A stretch of DNA of 64,000 nucleotides from Plantago major (Eukaryota; Streptophyta; Magnoliopsida; Lamiales; Plantaginaceae): contig CM048840.1 in NCBI GenBank assembly GCA_026545765.1, positions 14,822,765 through 14,886,764 of the forward strand. The letters run 5' to 3'. Position 1 is the stretch's first letter. The number at the start of each line of letters is the position of its first letter. The notes under the pieces are model-generated. The model made no database searches. It was not told the DNA's origin and worked only from the letters and a program-made list of their open reading frames with translations. The translations under genes and the position numbers were made by a program. Shown here piece by piece: positions 36,063 to 49,326 of the stretch.

Positions 36063-39000
36063 ATGGCTGGGAAGTCGAATAAGGGAAAGAACCGTAAAGC
36101 AACACAGCAAAGCACTGTGAATGCCTCCAAGGAAAGCACTGTGAATGCCTCCAAGGAAGGCACTGAGAATGCCGCCCAGGAAAGCACTGCGAATGCCTCC
36201 CAGGAAAGCACTGTGAATGCCTCACTGGAAAGCACTGTGGATGCCTCTGAGCAAGCAGTTCCTTCGGACGCTCCACTGAATGATAATTCTGATGCTGCAC
36301 ACACCAATGGAGATATGACTGTGAGCGACTCAAACGATTCAAAGTTAGAGGTTTCCGACAAGGACAACACATCCAGTCAGCAGCCGGCTAAACCAGGTGC
36401 TAGACATAATTTCAGTTTTATTACAGCACTCCACTTGTGTTTAGCAGTGTACTGTGTATCCAATCCTCAGATTTCTCCCCGTTATTGATGTTCTTTCCCT
36501 TGATTGATGCCAGGAGATTTCAGTTCTGGTTTTGGACTTGTGCGTGTGTGTTTATATATAAACGTATATGTAATTATGTATGCATGTATTGTGATATGCA
36601 TACGATACGAATGTAAAGTAACTTATGTTTCTCTTCCGTCGCAGCTGATGTTCATCTTTATCCCGTATCTGTGAAAACACAAGGAGGCGATAAGCTTGAA
36701 CTTCAAGTAAGTTGAGCTTATTGTCTATTTGTCGCATTAACCATCTAAACATAGCATTATATGAGTTTTCTGTTTCAGCAGCAGTAATTTACTGTGTTTT
36801 GTTTTTTTTTCATTTCCCAGTTCTATCGTAATGTGTATTACCTCTGCAGTTTTTGTGCTATATGGAGAAAAGTATTTATAGTAGTGTTCATGGATTTCAT
36901 CTGCAGTTGAGTCCTGGTGATTCGGTTATGGATGTGAGGCAGTTTCTTCTTGATGCCCCAGAAACATGCTTTTTTACTTGCTATGATTTGTTATTGCATG
37001 CCAAGGATGGATCTGTCCATCATCTTGAAGATTATAACGAGATTTCTGAAGTTGCTGATATCACTGGTGGGAGTTGCTTTTTGGAGATGGTGGCTGGTAA
37101 GTCTGCATCCCTTTCCGCAATTTCTTGTAGTAGTAGTGATACTCACCCCAGGACAACCTAATTTATTTTCAGTAAATTGATATGCATTAATCTATTGTTA
37201 AAGATATGTGGAAAAGTCAGACTGTCCTCTCTCTTGTAAGTGTTCTATTTTAGCACCATTTTCAGCCCCAAAAAAAGGCTCAGGAAAAAGTACTTTATTC
37301 TGTATTGGCAACCAATCATTTTCTTTCTGCTCGTGGTTCTCACTCACTCTAGGCTATCTCCTGCAGCACTATATGATGATCGCTCCATCCGTGCTCATGT
37401 TCAACGAACTAGAGAGTTACTTTCTCTATCGACGCTGCATTCCTCTCTGTCCACTACGCTGGCGCTTCAACATGAAACAGGACAAAATGCATCTGCGAAT
37501 TCTGGAGGTTTCTGCTATGATCATGATCTATTTACTTCTCTCAATAAACTTTCTCTTTTGTATGCTGGATATCACATTTGGTCACTGCTGTGGGCAGATT
37601 TGTGACTCCGGGTTAATGTTTCATGCAGATGCTGTGAAAGCTGAAGTTCCGGACCTTGACAATCTGGGATTCATGGAGAACGTTACTGGGTCACTGTCTA
37701 ATTTGTTATCAACACCATCCAAAGAGATTAAATGTGTTGAAAGTATTGTTTTCTCTTCATTCAATCCTGCTCCAAGCTACAGAAGGTTATATGATGGCTT
37801 TTACCCTTTCTGAGATTTCTTAGATTTTGGTAATTGCTTTGTTTGTTGTAGAATTTCCTAGCCCGTTGACTGATATCCGTCTTCTTTTCGGGTCAGGCTT
37901 TCTGGAGACTTGATTTATTTGGACTTGGTGACATTGGAAGGAAATAAATACTGTGTTACCGGAACAACAAAGGCGTTCTACGTTAATTCCAGCACAGGGA
38001 ACATTCTGGATCCAAGGCCAAGCAAAGCTGCTTTTGAAGCTACAACCCTTGTCGGCCTTTTGCAGAAGATCAGCCCAAAGTTTAAGAAAGGTGGCCACTA
38101 CTTCTGACCATCCTAATATTCTTGAACATTAACTGCACTGCATTATTTTGACATCATTTCTGAAGCTTGTCTATTACTCTTTTAGCTTTTCGTGAAATTT
38201 TGGAGCGCAAAGCATCTGCACATCCCTTCGAAAATGTTCAGTCTCTCTTGCCACCAAATTCATGGCTTGGTTTGCATCCTGTTCCCGGTAAGAGCAACTG
38301 AGCAAGTCTTTTTCGTATTTTACTTTGTTGCTCCCAGGTCACTGGCAGCTGATAAGAGCAAAACCAATTTTATTTACTTTGCATTTTATGGACATCAAGT
38401 AATTATGGTTGACTACTTGAATCCTTTGACCTTGTTGTCTAATCTCCCTCGCTCTCGTTCCCTCGTATATGTATATCCTATGTCTTACATGTGTGGTTTA
38501 CTTCCCTTTCTGTGCATTTGCAAATAACCATTTATGGGTTATGCTGTTACAGATCACAAGCGTGATGCTGCTCGAGCAGAGAATTCACTGACCCTTTCTT
38601 TTGGAAGCGAGCTGATTGGTATGCAGAGGGATTGGAATGAAGAATTACAGTCATGTCGCGAGTTCCCTCAAGCTACTCATCAAGAAAGGTGCAACTTCTT
38701 GATAGTTTTGTACCCTCATATTTATTTATATTACCTGTATCCGTAATGTCCTTCAATTGTTTCCCTATAGGATCTTGAGAGATAGAGCTCTTTACAAGGT
38801 GACTTCTGATTTTGTTGATGCCGCAACTAGTGGTGCGATTGGAGTGATAAGCAGATGTATTCCACCTATCAATCCAACTGATCCAGAGTGCTTCCATATG
38901 TGAGTGGAGAGTAAAAGTAGATAAAACTATTTTGCTTATTTTTTTCTTTCCATTTTCATCATCTGTTTCTGCCATTGTGTATACAGAGGGAAATAAACTC

Positions 39001-42000
39001 TACCTAGTCTCGTTTTCCTGTTATTGTTTATGTAAATGTGTTTCGCTACAGCTAGGGAGTAAATGGTGCTGTAAGGGTGTTCACAGACTTAGGATGTTTA
39101 ACTTTTAGTTTCCAGGTTCAAGTTCAACAATTGGTTTGGAATAATCACACCTATCACTTGAAAAGTTGAAGTCTCTGAATAATGTGTTTCTGCTTCATTG
39201 GAATTTGGAAGCAGCTTTTCTACTCACACAAACTGAAGTCTTCTTTAGTTCTGGTACAACTGTAGTGTCTGTTACTGTTAGTTCTATTTCTGACCAAAAA
39301 ATAGGACTCATTTGTTGTGCTAATTGATAAACAAGATCAGACACAACTAACAATTCAGATAAATTTTTTAAAATCACCTTGCCGGTCAGGTGTTGCCTAT
39401 AGAAAACAATTCTTCATTCCAACTTATTCCTACATCTAGTGTCTACTGTCTGGTATCCGCCTTTAAATCAAGCTGCATCTTGACCATGACATTTTACCGT
39501 TACCTGATACAAACCAAACTCCAATCAAAATGATTCCAGTTGAGGACTCCCTTTGTTCACAGCATCCCTAAAATCAATGGTCCTGCCCCAAGCATTTTCT
39601 ATTGTGTCCCGGCCTATGTCAATACATGATGAGACCTTGCATTAATTGTGTTGACTGGGTACTTGTTTGATGTTGATAACTAGGTATGTACACAACAACA
39701 TATTCTTCAGTTTTGCGGTCGATGCCGACCTTGAACAATTGCCTCGGAAACAGACGTCTGAAGATATCTCTAAGGTTGAGAGCCAAGCCTCATCACGTAA
39801 ATCCGCTGAGAAGTCTGAGAACAAAGTGCGGCAAGAAGCTTCTACTGAGGATGAATCTGGTGTTGAAAGTGCAGAAAAGGCAGTGACCTCTGATGTGCGC
39901 ATAGAAGCTCAGTTGGCTGAAAGTGAGCAAGCCACATATGCTAGTGCCAACAACGATCTGAAAGGCACAAAGGCATACCAGGAAGCTGATGTTCCCGGGT
40001 TATACAATCTTGCAATGGCTATCATTGACTATAGAGGCCACAGGGTGGTTGCTCAGGTGCATGTCTGCTCACTCTTATTCAGCAGAATGCATGAGTGTTA
40101 TAATGTTATTGGAATCATCTGCATCAGAAAAGCCAGGAAAATATGTTATCTGCGTTTATCATTATTCTGTGCTAGTTCTTTTAGTAGAGTCAGTTAAAAC
40201 TTAGTTATTGCCTGCTTGGTTCTCGGACATTGACTACGTTGATGTGTTATTCTTATTCCACTCACCTCTCATGATGACTGCACAGTGAGGCAGGAACATC
40301 TGATGTCTGGATTTCCTTCGCATTTATCATTATTCGGTTCTAAGTTCTTTTAGCAGTGTCAGTTAAAATTTTGTTATTGCCTCTGCTTGCTTATCGGGCA
40401 TTGACCATGTTAATGTGTTATTCTACTCACCTCTCAAGACGACTACACAGTGCTTAACACCCAGAAACTGAATTTTCAAGTTTGCTTGTGGCTTCTCTAG
40501 GTGTTGAATGGATCTAATGATATTGTGAGGTGGTATTGGCTTCGATAAGGGGTTTCTGCTTGATTTTTTCAAGGAAGACATAATTTAGCTCTAGCCACTT
40601 ATAATCTGTAGTTCTGTACTGCTGCACACTTGCATGGATTATTATCTTACTTTTCAGGCTTTCTATGGTGATCACATGAATTTTTGCTCTGGGATTTTCA
40701 AATTGGGAACATTTAGGAAATTGTTTATTCATACTGCTTCAGTATACACTGCTCAATGAGATGCCACTTATTTTATGAACTTCCTGTTTCCCTGCCGTAT
40801 TTCTTTATTTTACGAACTTCCTTTTTTGCTGCCAGAGTGTATTGCCCGGAATTCTGCAAGGTGATAAATCTGATTCCCTTCTATATGGATCTGTTGACAA
40901 TGGCAAGAAGATTTGCTGGAGTGAGGACTTCCATTCCAAGGTTGGTTGCATAATATTGATTATTATTTTTTTAAAATAAACTTATTTTTCGGCCTAGAAT
41001 TCTGTGAGTCTTTTAGTTTCTATTAATAGCACCACCATTATTTTACTGTTCTCTCCATCTTACCCATATCATAAAAATTTCCGAAATAAAATTTTACGCC
41101 CCATCGCAAGATGAACAGGAAATTCCACCGTTCATACTTGCACCTCTACAATATGCATTCAGATTTTGTACCTCTAAATTTTATGCCTCATCCCAAGAAC
41201 ATGAATGGGAACTTTGTTGGGCTCAAATAAATGATACAAGTAGTAGCATCCAAGTCATTACTGTCGGAACTTCATTAGTCATTTCATGTGGAAATGGGAT
41301 ATAACAAATACTCCCTCTGTCCCGAACTCAACTTCCCTCTTTCCATTTTAGTTCGTCCCAAACTCAACTTCTCCTACTTAATTTGGAAAGTTTTGTACCC
41401 CATTATCATTATTATAACACTATCTCTCATACTTTATTCACTATAATTTTTACTCTATTCACACTCTCATACTTTATTCAATTTCTTTCCTACTCTATTC
41501 TTATCTCTCCTGCTTTATTTATTCTTCTCTTAAAACATGTGCCCGAACCAACGGGAAGTTGAGTCCGGGACGGAGGGAGTATATTTTACATAGGACATTT
41601 TGTCTGCTTATTACACAGTTCCACATAATTTGTGTCTTTATGTTGTAGGTACTGGAAGCTGCAAAGCGTCTACATTTGAAGGAGCACTCTGTGGCTGATG
41701 GAGCTGGTAATGTTGTCAAGCTAGCAGCACCGGTGGAGTGCAAAGGCATTGTTGGCAGCGATGACAGGTACATTGTTTTTTAAATTTCAATTGCTGTAGA
41801 TTATCATTGCCTTTATTCTTGCTTCTCCTTGTCTTACTGTTTGCTTCAGGAGTGTAAACCTTTTTCACTTTGAACGTATTAGTTTCCTGAATCAAGCTAT
41901 CTGTATATGCCTTTGGTCTTCCTGCTTCTTTTCTGAATGGGATTATCATCCCCCGTGAATAATCTTTATGTTTATCCTCCAATCTTCTGTGATGTTACCC

Positions 42001-45000
42001 TACAACTTAACCCTGTATTTCTTTCCTTGACTGTCAGTGACTCTGTGTGAATATGTCAAAGTGCATGAATTTTTGCATCTGCAACTGTTGTAATCAACAC
42101 TTGAGAATCATCATTATTATCTTCTTGTCCATGGTCTTTTATTAGACTTAATGACAATGGAGAATAGCCATTTCTATTGGGTGTTCTGGCGGCAGTAAAC
42201 TGTCGTGAATCTCTCTTTTAAAATTGCCGTATGTTTTTAAATTCTTTAAACATCATTACATTATTTGTCTAGGCATTATCTTTTGGACTTGATGAGAGTC
42301 ACTCCCCGTGATGCCAATTACACCGGACCAGGTTCCAGATTTTGTATCTTGAGACCTGAACTAATAACTGCCTTTTGCAATGTAAGATTCAGCTTGTCAC
42401 TGATTAATTTAACCTTTTAAGAATGATCAACATATTGTCTTACATATTTCTGTTTAAATGAAAAGACTGAAGCGGCTGAAAAGTTAAAGACTGCGCATGA
42501 ATCAAGAGAGAAGGCCATTACATCTGATTCCTTGAATAACGATGATGTTAATACCTCTGATTCCATCAATAACAATGACGCTGAAGTTGAGAAACTTGAG
42601 GAAAATGATACATCAGCAGTGAATGACACAGAGGTTGGTTGTTTTTTACTGGAGTAATTTATGAATTTTCCAGCACGAGCCTAGGCTTTTATAGAAACTG
42701 GTTTGACGATTTAGCCTTAACAGGATGCTGACAAATGTGAAGAGGAGGAAGATTCAGTATATCGTGTGAGCAGAGACATTGTCTTCAATCCTAATGTTTT
42801 TACTGAATTCAAGCTATCTGGGAGTCAAGAGGTGTGGTTTATGCAACTGTAAACTTCTCCGTGTGTTTTTAGGAATTATTTTACAAATTTTATCGCACAT
42901 GTTTTCCAGGAAATAGCTGCAGATGAGGAGAATGTGCGGAAAGCTAGCCTGTATCTTCAAGGTGTTGTACTGCCTAAATTCATACAAGATCTTAGCACTC
43001 TTGAAGTTTCACCAATGGATGGACAGACTTTAACTGATGCACTCCATGCACATGGAATTAACATTCGTTATATTGGAAAAGTAAGAACTAGGTTATCTCA
43101 TCACACCATTTTTGTATGTTGAACTGAATTGCAGGACCAGTTTAATTTGTTATTCATTACACATTTATAATCTCATCAATATTTTATATATTGCTTACAG
43201 GTTGCGGAAGGGACGGAAAATATGCCTCATTTGTGGGATATTTGTTGCAACGAGATTGTTGTCAGATCTGCAAAGCACGTTGTTAAGGTGACTAACAATT
43301 TAATTGTCAATCCATCATCTTTTGTTACTGAGATGAAACACATTTTGATTTGGCTATATCATCTTTAATTATTCAGTCATAGTAGATTGCTTACTTCAAA
43401 ATCGGGATCATGTCACTTTTTTTTCTTTCCTATTCATGAAGCTGCGGACGATTGATGCCCAGGGTTAATTGTGTTACTTATAAATTGATCAGTGCAGTCC
43501 TTTCTCGTCTTTATTCATTTATAAGTCTCCCGTGGGAGGTGCCGGATTAGGGGAATATGCACGAGTTAAGATAACTAACTGTCTGAATAGTGTGGTGGAG
43601 TGTTGGACGTAATATGCATACTTGAATTACAATTTATTAGGACATGCTGGAAAACTTTATGTTTTACTTGTACTTGAGTTTCACTGTGGCTTGTTTGATT
43701 TGGAGAGGTTTTTTTGCAATCTTCAATTCCTTCCACTTCATTGTTGGCACTATCCTCTTGTATGCAACCCATCAAGCCTGCAAGTAGTCTTGACATTCAT
43801 TATTTGATAATATGGTTCGTCATAAAATCTATCAGCACACACAAAAAGAAAATGATGAAATGTAAGAGTGCTCTTCTTTTTATTCTTTTCTGGTGTCCAT
43901 GTTCCTTGATAAGTTAAAGAATAAAGATGCTATCTTATGAGATGTCTCTTTTACCAGTTTCTAGAAACGTATCTAGTACAGCAATCCTAAATTTTACCTA
44001 CTGATCAACTGACGTCCCACTTTCACCTGAACAAGCAGGATATCTTGAGAGATACAGAGGACCATGATCTCGGTCTTGCACTTTCGCATTTCTTCAACTG
44101 TTTCTTGGGAAAAGTTGATGCTGCTTCAGCCAAAGGTGCTACAAACAACCCGCAGTCCAAAAATCAAAAGAAGGTATGAAGGCAGTTTACGTTATTTGTC
44201 CGTCGCATAATATTTTTTTTTTACAAAGATGCAATATATCTAAGAGAATGGCTCACATCCTTATGTAGAACCTGGAAACATGGGATGATTTATAAATTAC
44301 AAACTTACATGGCCCTTTAATCCATTAATTGACGATTTTTTTTCTGCAGGCTCATTCTGGAAATCATGCTTCTGGTAAGTCTTCCAAGGGACAAGCTAAG
44401 TCAAGAAATGGAGGCTATGTTAAGAAGAAGCAGTCCTTATACTTGACTGTTACTTCTGAAAGTTTATGGTCTGACATTAAGGATTTTGCAAAGCTCAAAT
44501 ACCAGGTATGTTGTATTTGAGTTTAAATTTACCCTACATGTTTTAATTCCCATATATAACTTCAAATAATCTCCGGTACAGTTTGAGTTACCAGATAATG
44601 CAAGGGATAGTGTGAAGAAAATATCAGTTATTCGAAATCTCTGCCAAAAGGTAACTTCACGCCGAGTGATCTTAGAACAGGAATGAAGTTTAAAATAGAT
44701 TTGTGATGATTCTGTGTGTGTTCCTTTACCAGGCTGGAATCACCATCGCTGCTCGCAAGTACGACTTTGATGCTGTGGCACCTTTCCAAGTTTTAGATAT
44801 ATTGAATGTTCAACCAGTAGTAAAACACTCGATTCCAGTCTGTTCTGAAGCCAAGGATCTTGTCGAAACAGGAAAACTTCAATTAGCAGAGGTATGTTGA
44901 ATTAATCTTTTAACTGACAATAGTAATGTTTAACTGCACCTAAGCAAAGCAATATGATTAGGTATTAGTTAGCATTCATTGTTGTTTGTACTATACATCC

Positions 45001-48000
45001 AGAAGAGTTCGTGACCAAAAAGAATTATGCGAGCATTTGGTTCACATTTGGTATAGGTTAACTCCAGAAAGGCTGATGATATCATCTGTAGTAGACACTG
45101 TCTTACGCTGAACATTTCAGAGGGGCAATAATATCTTGGCTATTTTCAAATTTATGGCTTTTTTATTTTTTATTTTTTAACAGCAATGTGACCAAGTAGC
45201 TCTCAATTCATTTTCTATGATGAAGATTTCTATAAAATGTTTGTTGCTTCTCTCAGGGAATGCTCAATGAGGCATACATCATGTTTTCTGAAGCTTTTAC
45301 AATTCTCCAGCAGGTAACGTTCTTGGTTTACTTCTAGTCTAATTTTGATCAATAATTTCAAAATAAGCAGCTTCGACATAAAATATGCAGGTCACTGGTC
45401 CCATGCATCGGGAGGTTGCAAATTGCTGCCGGTATTTTCTAAACTAACTAGCTTATACAAGAACGATACTTATTCTAAATAAATAGCACACCAGTACTTT
45501 TATAGTTATATGCTATAACTATATCCTACTGTCATAAGCTTTGGCTTGGTAGCTTCACATTCCGTTTTTAATGAATCCATGCTTGCACTGATTATTTTCC
45601 TATTGATTACAGCTACTTAGCTATGGTTCTGTATCATGCTGGTGACATGGCTGGAGCCATAATGCAACAACACAAGGAATTGATTATAAATGAACGATGC
45701 CTGGGACTAGACCACCCTGATACAGCTCACAGGCATATTTCTTTCCTCCATTAATTTCATATTTTGTGAGGACATATTGCCTGTTACAATTGATGTATTA
45801 TCTTTCTTTCAACTTTTTTTTTTTTTAATTGGCTGCTCAACCAATGTCAAGCTTAGGGTCACCCTTTGTTGATACTTGGAGGCTGATGAATGATCATTGA
45901 ATTCAAGAGTAAACAAGTTTAGGTCGTAGAGTGTATGTGTATGTTCAGTTGACCACATAAACTTGACTGATCAAGGATTAAGACCATGTCATGCTGTATG
46001 CTAGATCCAGTGCTTTTGGTTTGGAAAGCGAGCAGGTTGAAAGAAAGTAAAACATGGGCCTTCACGTTGTATGTTTTAGTGCCATCATGGACATGTTAAC
46101 CTGTAGCTACTTTGTTGACGACTAAAGTATTTAAGATGTTGGAATTGACTTAATCTGAATGCTGAGTTGACCACCTCAACTTGATTGATCAAGGATTAAT
46201 AAATGTTTTTGTTTTTGGGTCTGGAAAGAGTACGAATTGAAATAAAGTGGAAAATTGGCTGCTGTGTCTACATTTTAGTGCTTTCCTGGACATGGCATCC
46301 CATAGTAGCCATTTGTCATTCCATGCATGGGATTGTTTCACTTGTAACCAAGAACAACACAACCCAACTGGCATATGTTTGTTATTTTCCGGAACAGCCT
46401 GGGAAATGAAATTGTCTCCTGCCTCATTGTGTCGTAAATGTTTTTGTTCTGAACCTCATTATGTTATCTGACGCAGTTATGGGAATATGGCTTTGTTCTA
46501 TCATGGTCTTAACCAGACGGAGCTTGCATTAAGACACATGTCCCGTGCGCTGCTTCTGCTAAGTTTGTCATCTGGACCAGATCACCCTGATGTGGCTGCT
46601 ACTTTCATCAATGTTGCTATGATGTATCAAGATATTGGAAAGATGGACACAGCCCTCCGGTATTTGCAGGAAGCCTTGAAAAAGAATGAAAGGCTGCTCG
46701 GGGAGGAACATATTCAAACTGCCGTCTGCTATCATGCTTTGGCGATAGCGTTCAACTCTATGGGTGCTTTCAAGCTTTCTCATCAGGTATTTCCCATAGC
46801 GGAAATCTATTTCATGAACTTTTTATTTGGTGATATGTTCACACCTAAAACCTTTTGTTTGGCAGCATGAAAAGAAAACATATGACATCCTTGTGAAGCA
46901 ACTTGGAGAGGATGACTCGAGAACAAAGGATTCACAAAACTGGATCAAAACATTTAAGACGCGCGAGTTGCAAGTAATAATTCATCTCTTAATTGGTTGA
47001 TGAAGTATATCTGTGTATTTTGTCATTTCTTTTCGTAGATGTAGTTATCCTGTTGAAGCACCACTTCCTGGAGAAACACTGGAAACTAATGATCATCTTT
47101 TCTGGCAGATGAATGCACAGAAACAGAAAGGCCAGGCTTTGAATTCTGTTTCTGCTCAAAAGGCTATTGAGATAATAAAGGTATATCTATAGTTTCATTT
47201 GCACCTTCTCTTTACATAGCCAGAATAAAAAGATGGTGATGGTTTGTTTAGTCAGATATAGTGAATGCTCCGAGGCTAATTTCCCTCAAATTGGAAATGT
47301 TTTCTCCTTGAACATCATGGTGTTCTTAATAGATGGAGGTGGAGCAGTTAAAATTATGTGATTCTTATTCCATACCACAGGAAATATGTGAATCATTGAA
47401 CCAGTAGCCTTTTACTTTGTCGTACCATCTAGAAATAAGTGCCAAGTACTTTATCTAGGGTAGTTATTTCATCTACTCTTGTTTGGTCTGCATAGAGGCC
47501 TTTTTTTTATTAAATAAAACAGGATGTTTGCCAAAGCATGTGATTACTTATACTTACAGAAGTAGAGGAGTGTTAAGGTGTACATGTCATTCCTACATTA
47601 TTGTGTAGGACACATTGTAAATTCAAGGAATCCTTCTGTCTGCTAGAGATCTGGTTGAACCATCTTCTTGATCTGGGGAAAATACATGGAGTAAATATGA
47701 AGTAAAATTTTCATGATATAAGCTTCAATGATTTTACTTTTCTTGTTAATTAAACTATGTCTTCTCCAGGCTCATCCAGACTTGTTGCAAGCATTTCAAG
47801 CGGCTGCTATAGCCAGGGGTGCTGGTACTTCCGGAGCTGCTGCAAACAACTCCTTTACCAACGCAGGTGCTAATGAGTCGCTCCCCAGAGGAAGAGGAGT
47901 CGATGAACGAGCAGCTAAGGCTGCTGCAGAAATGCGTAAGAAAGCCGCAGCAAGAGGCCTTTCGATACGCCCACATGGTGTCCCTGTCCAAGCTATGCCA

Positions 48001-48249
48001 CCACTAAACCAGCTCCTGAACATCATAAACTCAACACCCGATGCTACGAACAATGAGACTCCTAATGACTCGACTGGGGAAGGAGGTCAAGTAGCTAATG
48101 GTCACACTTCAAATGGTGTACCAGAAACTGAAGTTGGTGATAATTCGAGGCCAGTTCAGCAAGATCAGGGACCTGTTGGATTGGGATCAGGCTTAGCTGC
48201 TTTGGATTCCAAGAAGCCAAAAACAAAATCCAAACCCGCTGCTGCCTAA
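36063..48249 (+). CDS. FMT: Clustered-mitochondria protein (CLU/FRIENDLY type)
   Basis: 28 coding exons: 36063–36396, 36645–36706, 36907–37096, 37367–37507, 37629–37785, 37897–38090, 38186–38287, 38553–38688, 38771–38899, 39684–40056, 40836–40940, 41649–41767, 42273–42381, 42466–42633, 42724–42831, 42910–43080, 43201–43287, 44039–44173, 44350–44505, 44582–44650, 44733–44891, 45257–45313, 45391–45431, 45613–45732, 46477–46786, 46866–46973, 47109–47180, 47770–48249. They sum to 4392 nt (1463 aa) and stay in frame. Order: basic start [12 protein letters not shown], a disordered repeat, a CLU N-terminal region (about 115–200), CLU domain (about 370–680: [30 protein letters not shown]), a central part, TPR helices (about 1070–1280: [38 protein letters not shown]) and a Gly/Ala-rich tail. 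CLU proteins act in the cytosol on mitochondrial distribution and quality control. Intron 24 has a GC donor. Splice sites were read by eye, so single boundaries may shift. Confidence 0.93.
36111..36254 (+). repeat. In-frame 24-bp coding minisatellite in FMT exon 1
   Basis: Six tandem 24-bp units encode variants of STVNASKE (residues 17–64). The last units are more diverged ([24 protein letters not shown]). A whole number of codons per unit means length changes keep the frame. Confidence 0.93.
40150..40455 (+). repeat. Direct duplication in an FMT intron
   Basis: About 40150–40290 and 40316–40455 are diverged direct repeats (both hold TTATCATTATTC, TAGTTCTTTTAG or AAGTTCTTTTAG, CTCACCTCTCA). 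The intron is 40057–40835. Confidence 0.75.
41311..41579. mobile_element. Stowaway-type MITE in an FMT intron
   Basis: The TIRs are CTCCCTCTGTCCCGAACTCA at 41311 and the complementary GAGTCCGGGACGGAGGGAG ending at 41579. TA target duplications are at 41309–41310 and 41580–41581. 269 bp, inside intron 40941–41648. Stowaways are moved by Tc1/mariner transposases. Confidence 0.9.
45940..46300 (+). repeat. Direct duplication in the GC–AG FMT intron
   Basis: About 45948–46110 and 46165–46300 are similar (AGTTGACCAC, CTTGA.TGATCAAGGATTAA, TTTTAGTGC, TGGACATG). They lie within intron 45733–46476. Confidence 0.7.
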
Positions 48250-49326
48250 AGATTCCTATGACAGTTCTTTTTTTTGACAAACCCCCATAACGTTCTATCG
48301 TAGTCTATAGTTTTTTTAGTTTTAAGTCGAGTGACAAGTCATGCTGATGTGCTCCAAGAAGTGAGTATGCAGATTCGGTTCTCTGCGCCGTGTAATATAA
48401 GTTTCCAAGTATTCTGCTCGCAAATTTTGCTCAGAGAGAGAGAGAGAGAGAGAAAGAGAGATAGAGGCTTACTGGTGAGAAATGTCTGTAATTCTTTATG
48501 TAGCAGCCAACAGTAGGTTCTTCAGACATGGCATTGTTTTTTCCTGAACCTATCAATAATTCTCGAATTTAGGAATGAAGCTTTGAATTATTGAGATTAT
48601 AAGTGTTATAGAATTGTGTTGGTTCCTTGCATAGGTGCACACACCCGTGTAATATTCCTCCTGTTACAATATCAACTTTCTAGTACTTTTCGTTTTTGCC
48701 CATCCAAATCATAACTTTACATACCATTATGGAGAGTAGCATATTTTTTATTGGTTCAACCTTATTTTAATGTGGAGAACTTTTATTAGACCCAGAGCAA
48801 CATGACCAAGAAATGTATTTTAAAATAGCAACTTTAAGCCTCGACCAATAATCATTTGTGAACTAGTTAAGCCTCGACTAAAAAGCAACCACCAAAAAAT
48901 GTCCGTAAAATATAATATGTATTTTAAAATAGCAACTTTATCTAAGGAGTATACAAAAAGATTAAGGTTCACAACATGGAAAACAGTTTCCAATATGCAA
49001 GCAGAAAGAATACTTGGTAATGTGGGAAACAGTTTCCAATATGCAAGCAGAAAGATTACTTAGTAATGTGTGCCTATGTAGTATGTACAAAAGCTACATA
49101 TCAAAGCCTGCAGCTTTATCTCCAGAAAAAGTGCTATTGATGACGAATATGGTTCAACGTTGACAAAACACGACAACATATCCAGCCTGTGTAACACGTT
49201 AACCGTCAACTGAGGAACCGATTGAATAAAATCTTTTGGCTCCAGGATTTGGAAGCAGTATATAATCATTACTATTCTCTCTTATCTGATGATGTTTGCA
49301 AACGACACAGTTGCCCTTGGTTCACT
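48250..49326. other. Shared 3' flank of the convergent FMT and DnaJ genes
   Basis: It holds the FMT 3' UTR with a GA-repeat (48433–48452). Direct repeats: ATGTATTTTAAAATAGCAAC at about 48813 and 48919, and a tandem pair of about 47 bp containing GTTTCCAATATGCAAGCAGA near 48983 and 49030. No gene is visible. Confidence 0.6.

Noticed and set aside
36005..36372. Minus-strand repeat-rich frames of 121 and 130 codons
   Set aside because: Antisense of the FMT exon 1 minisatellite.
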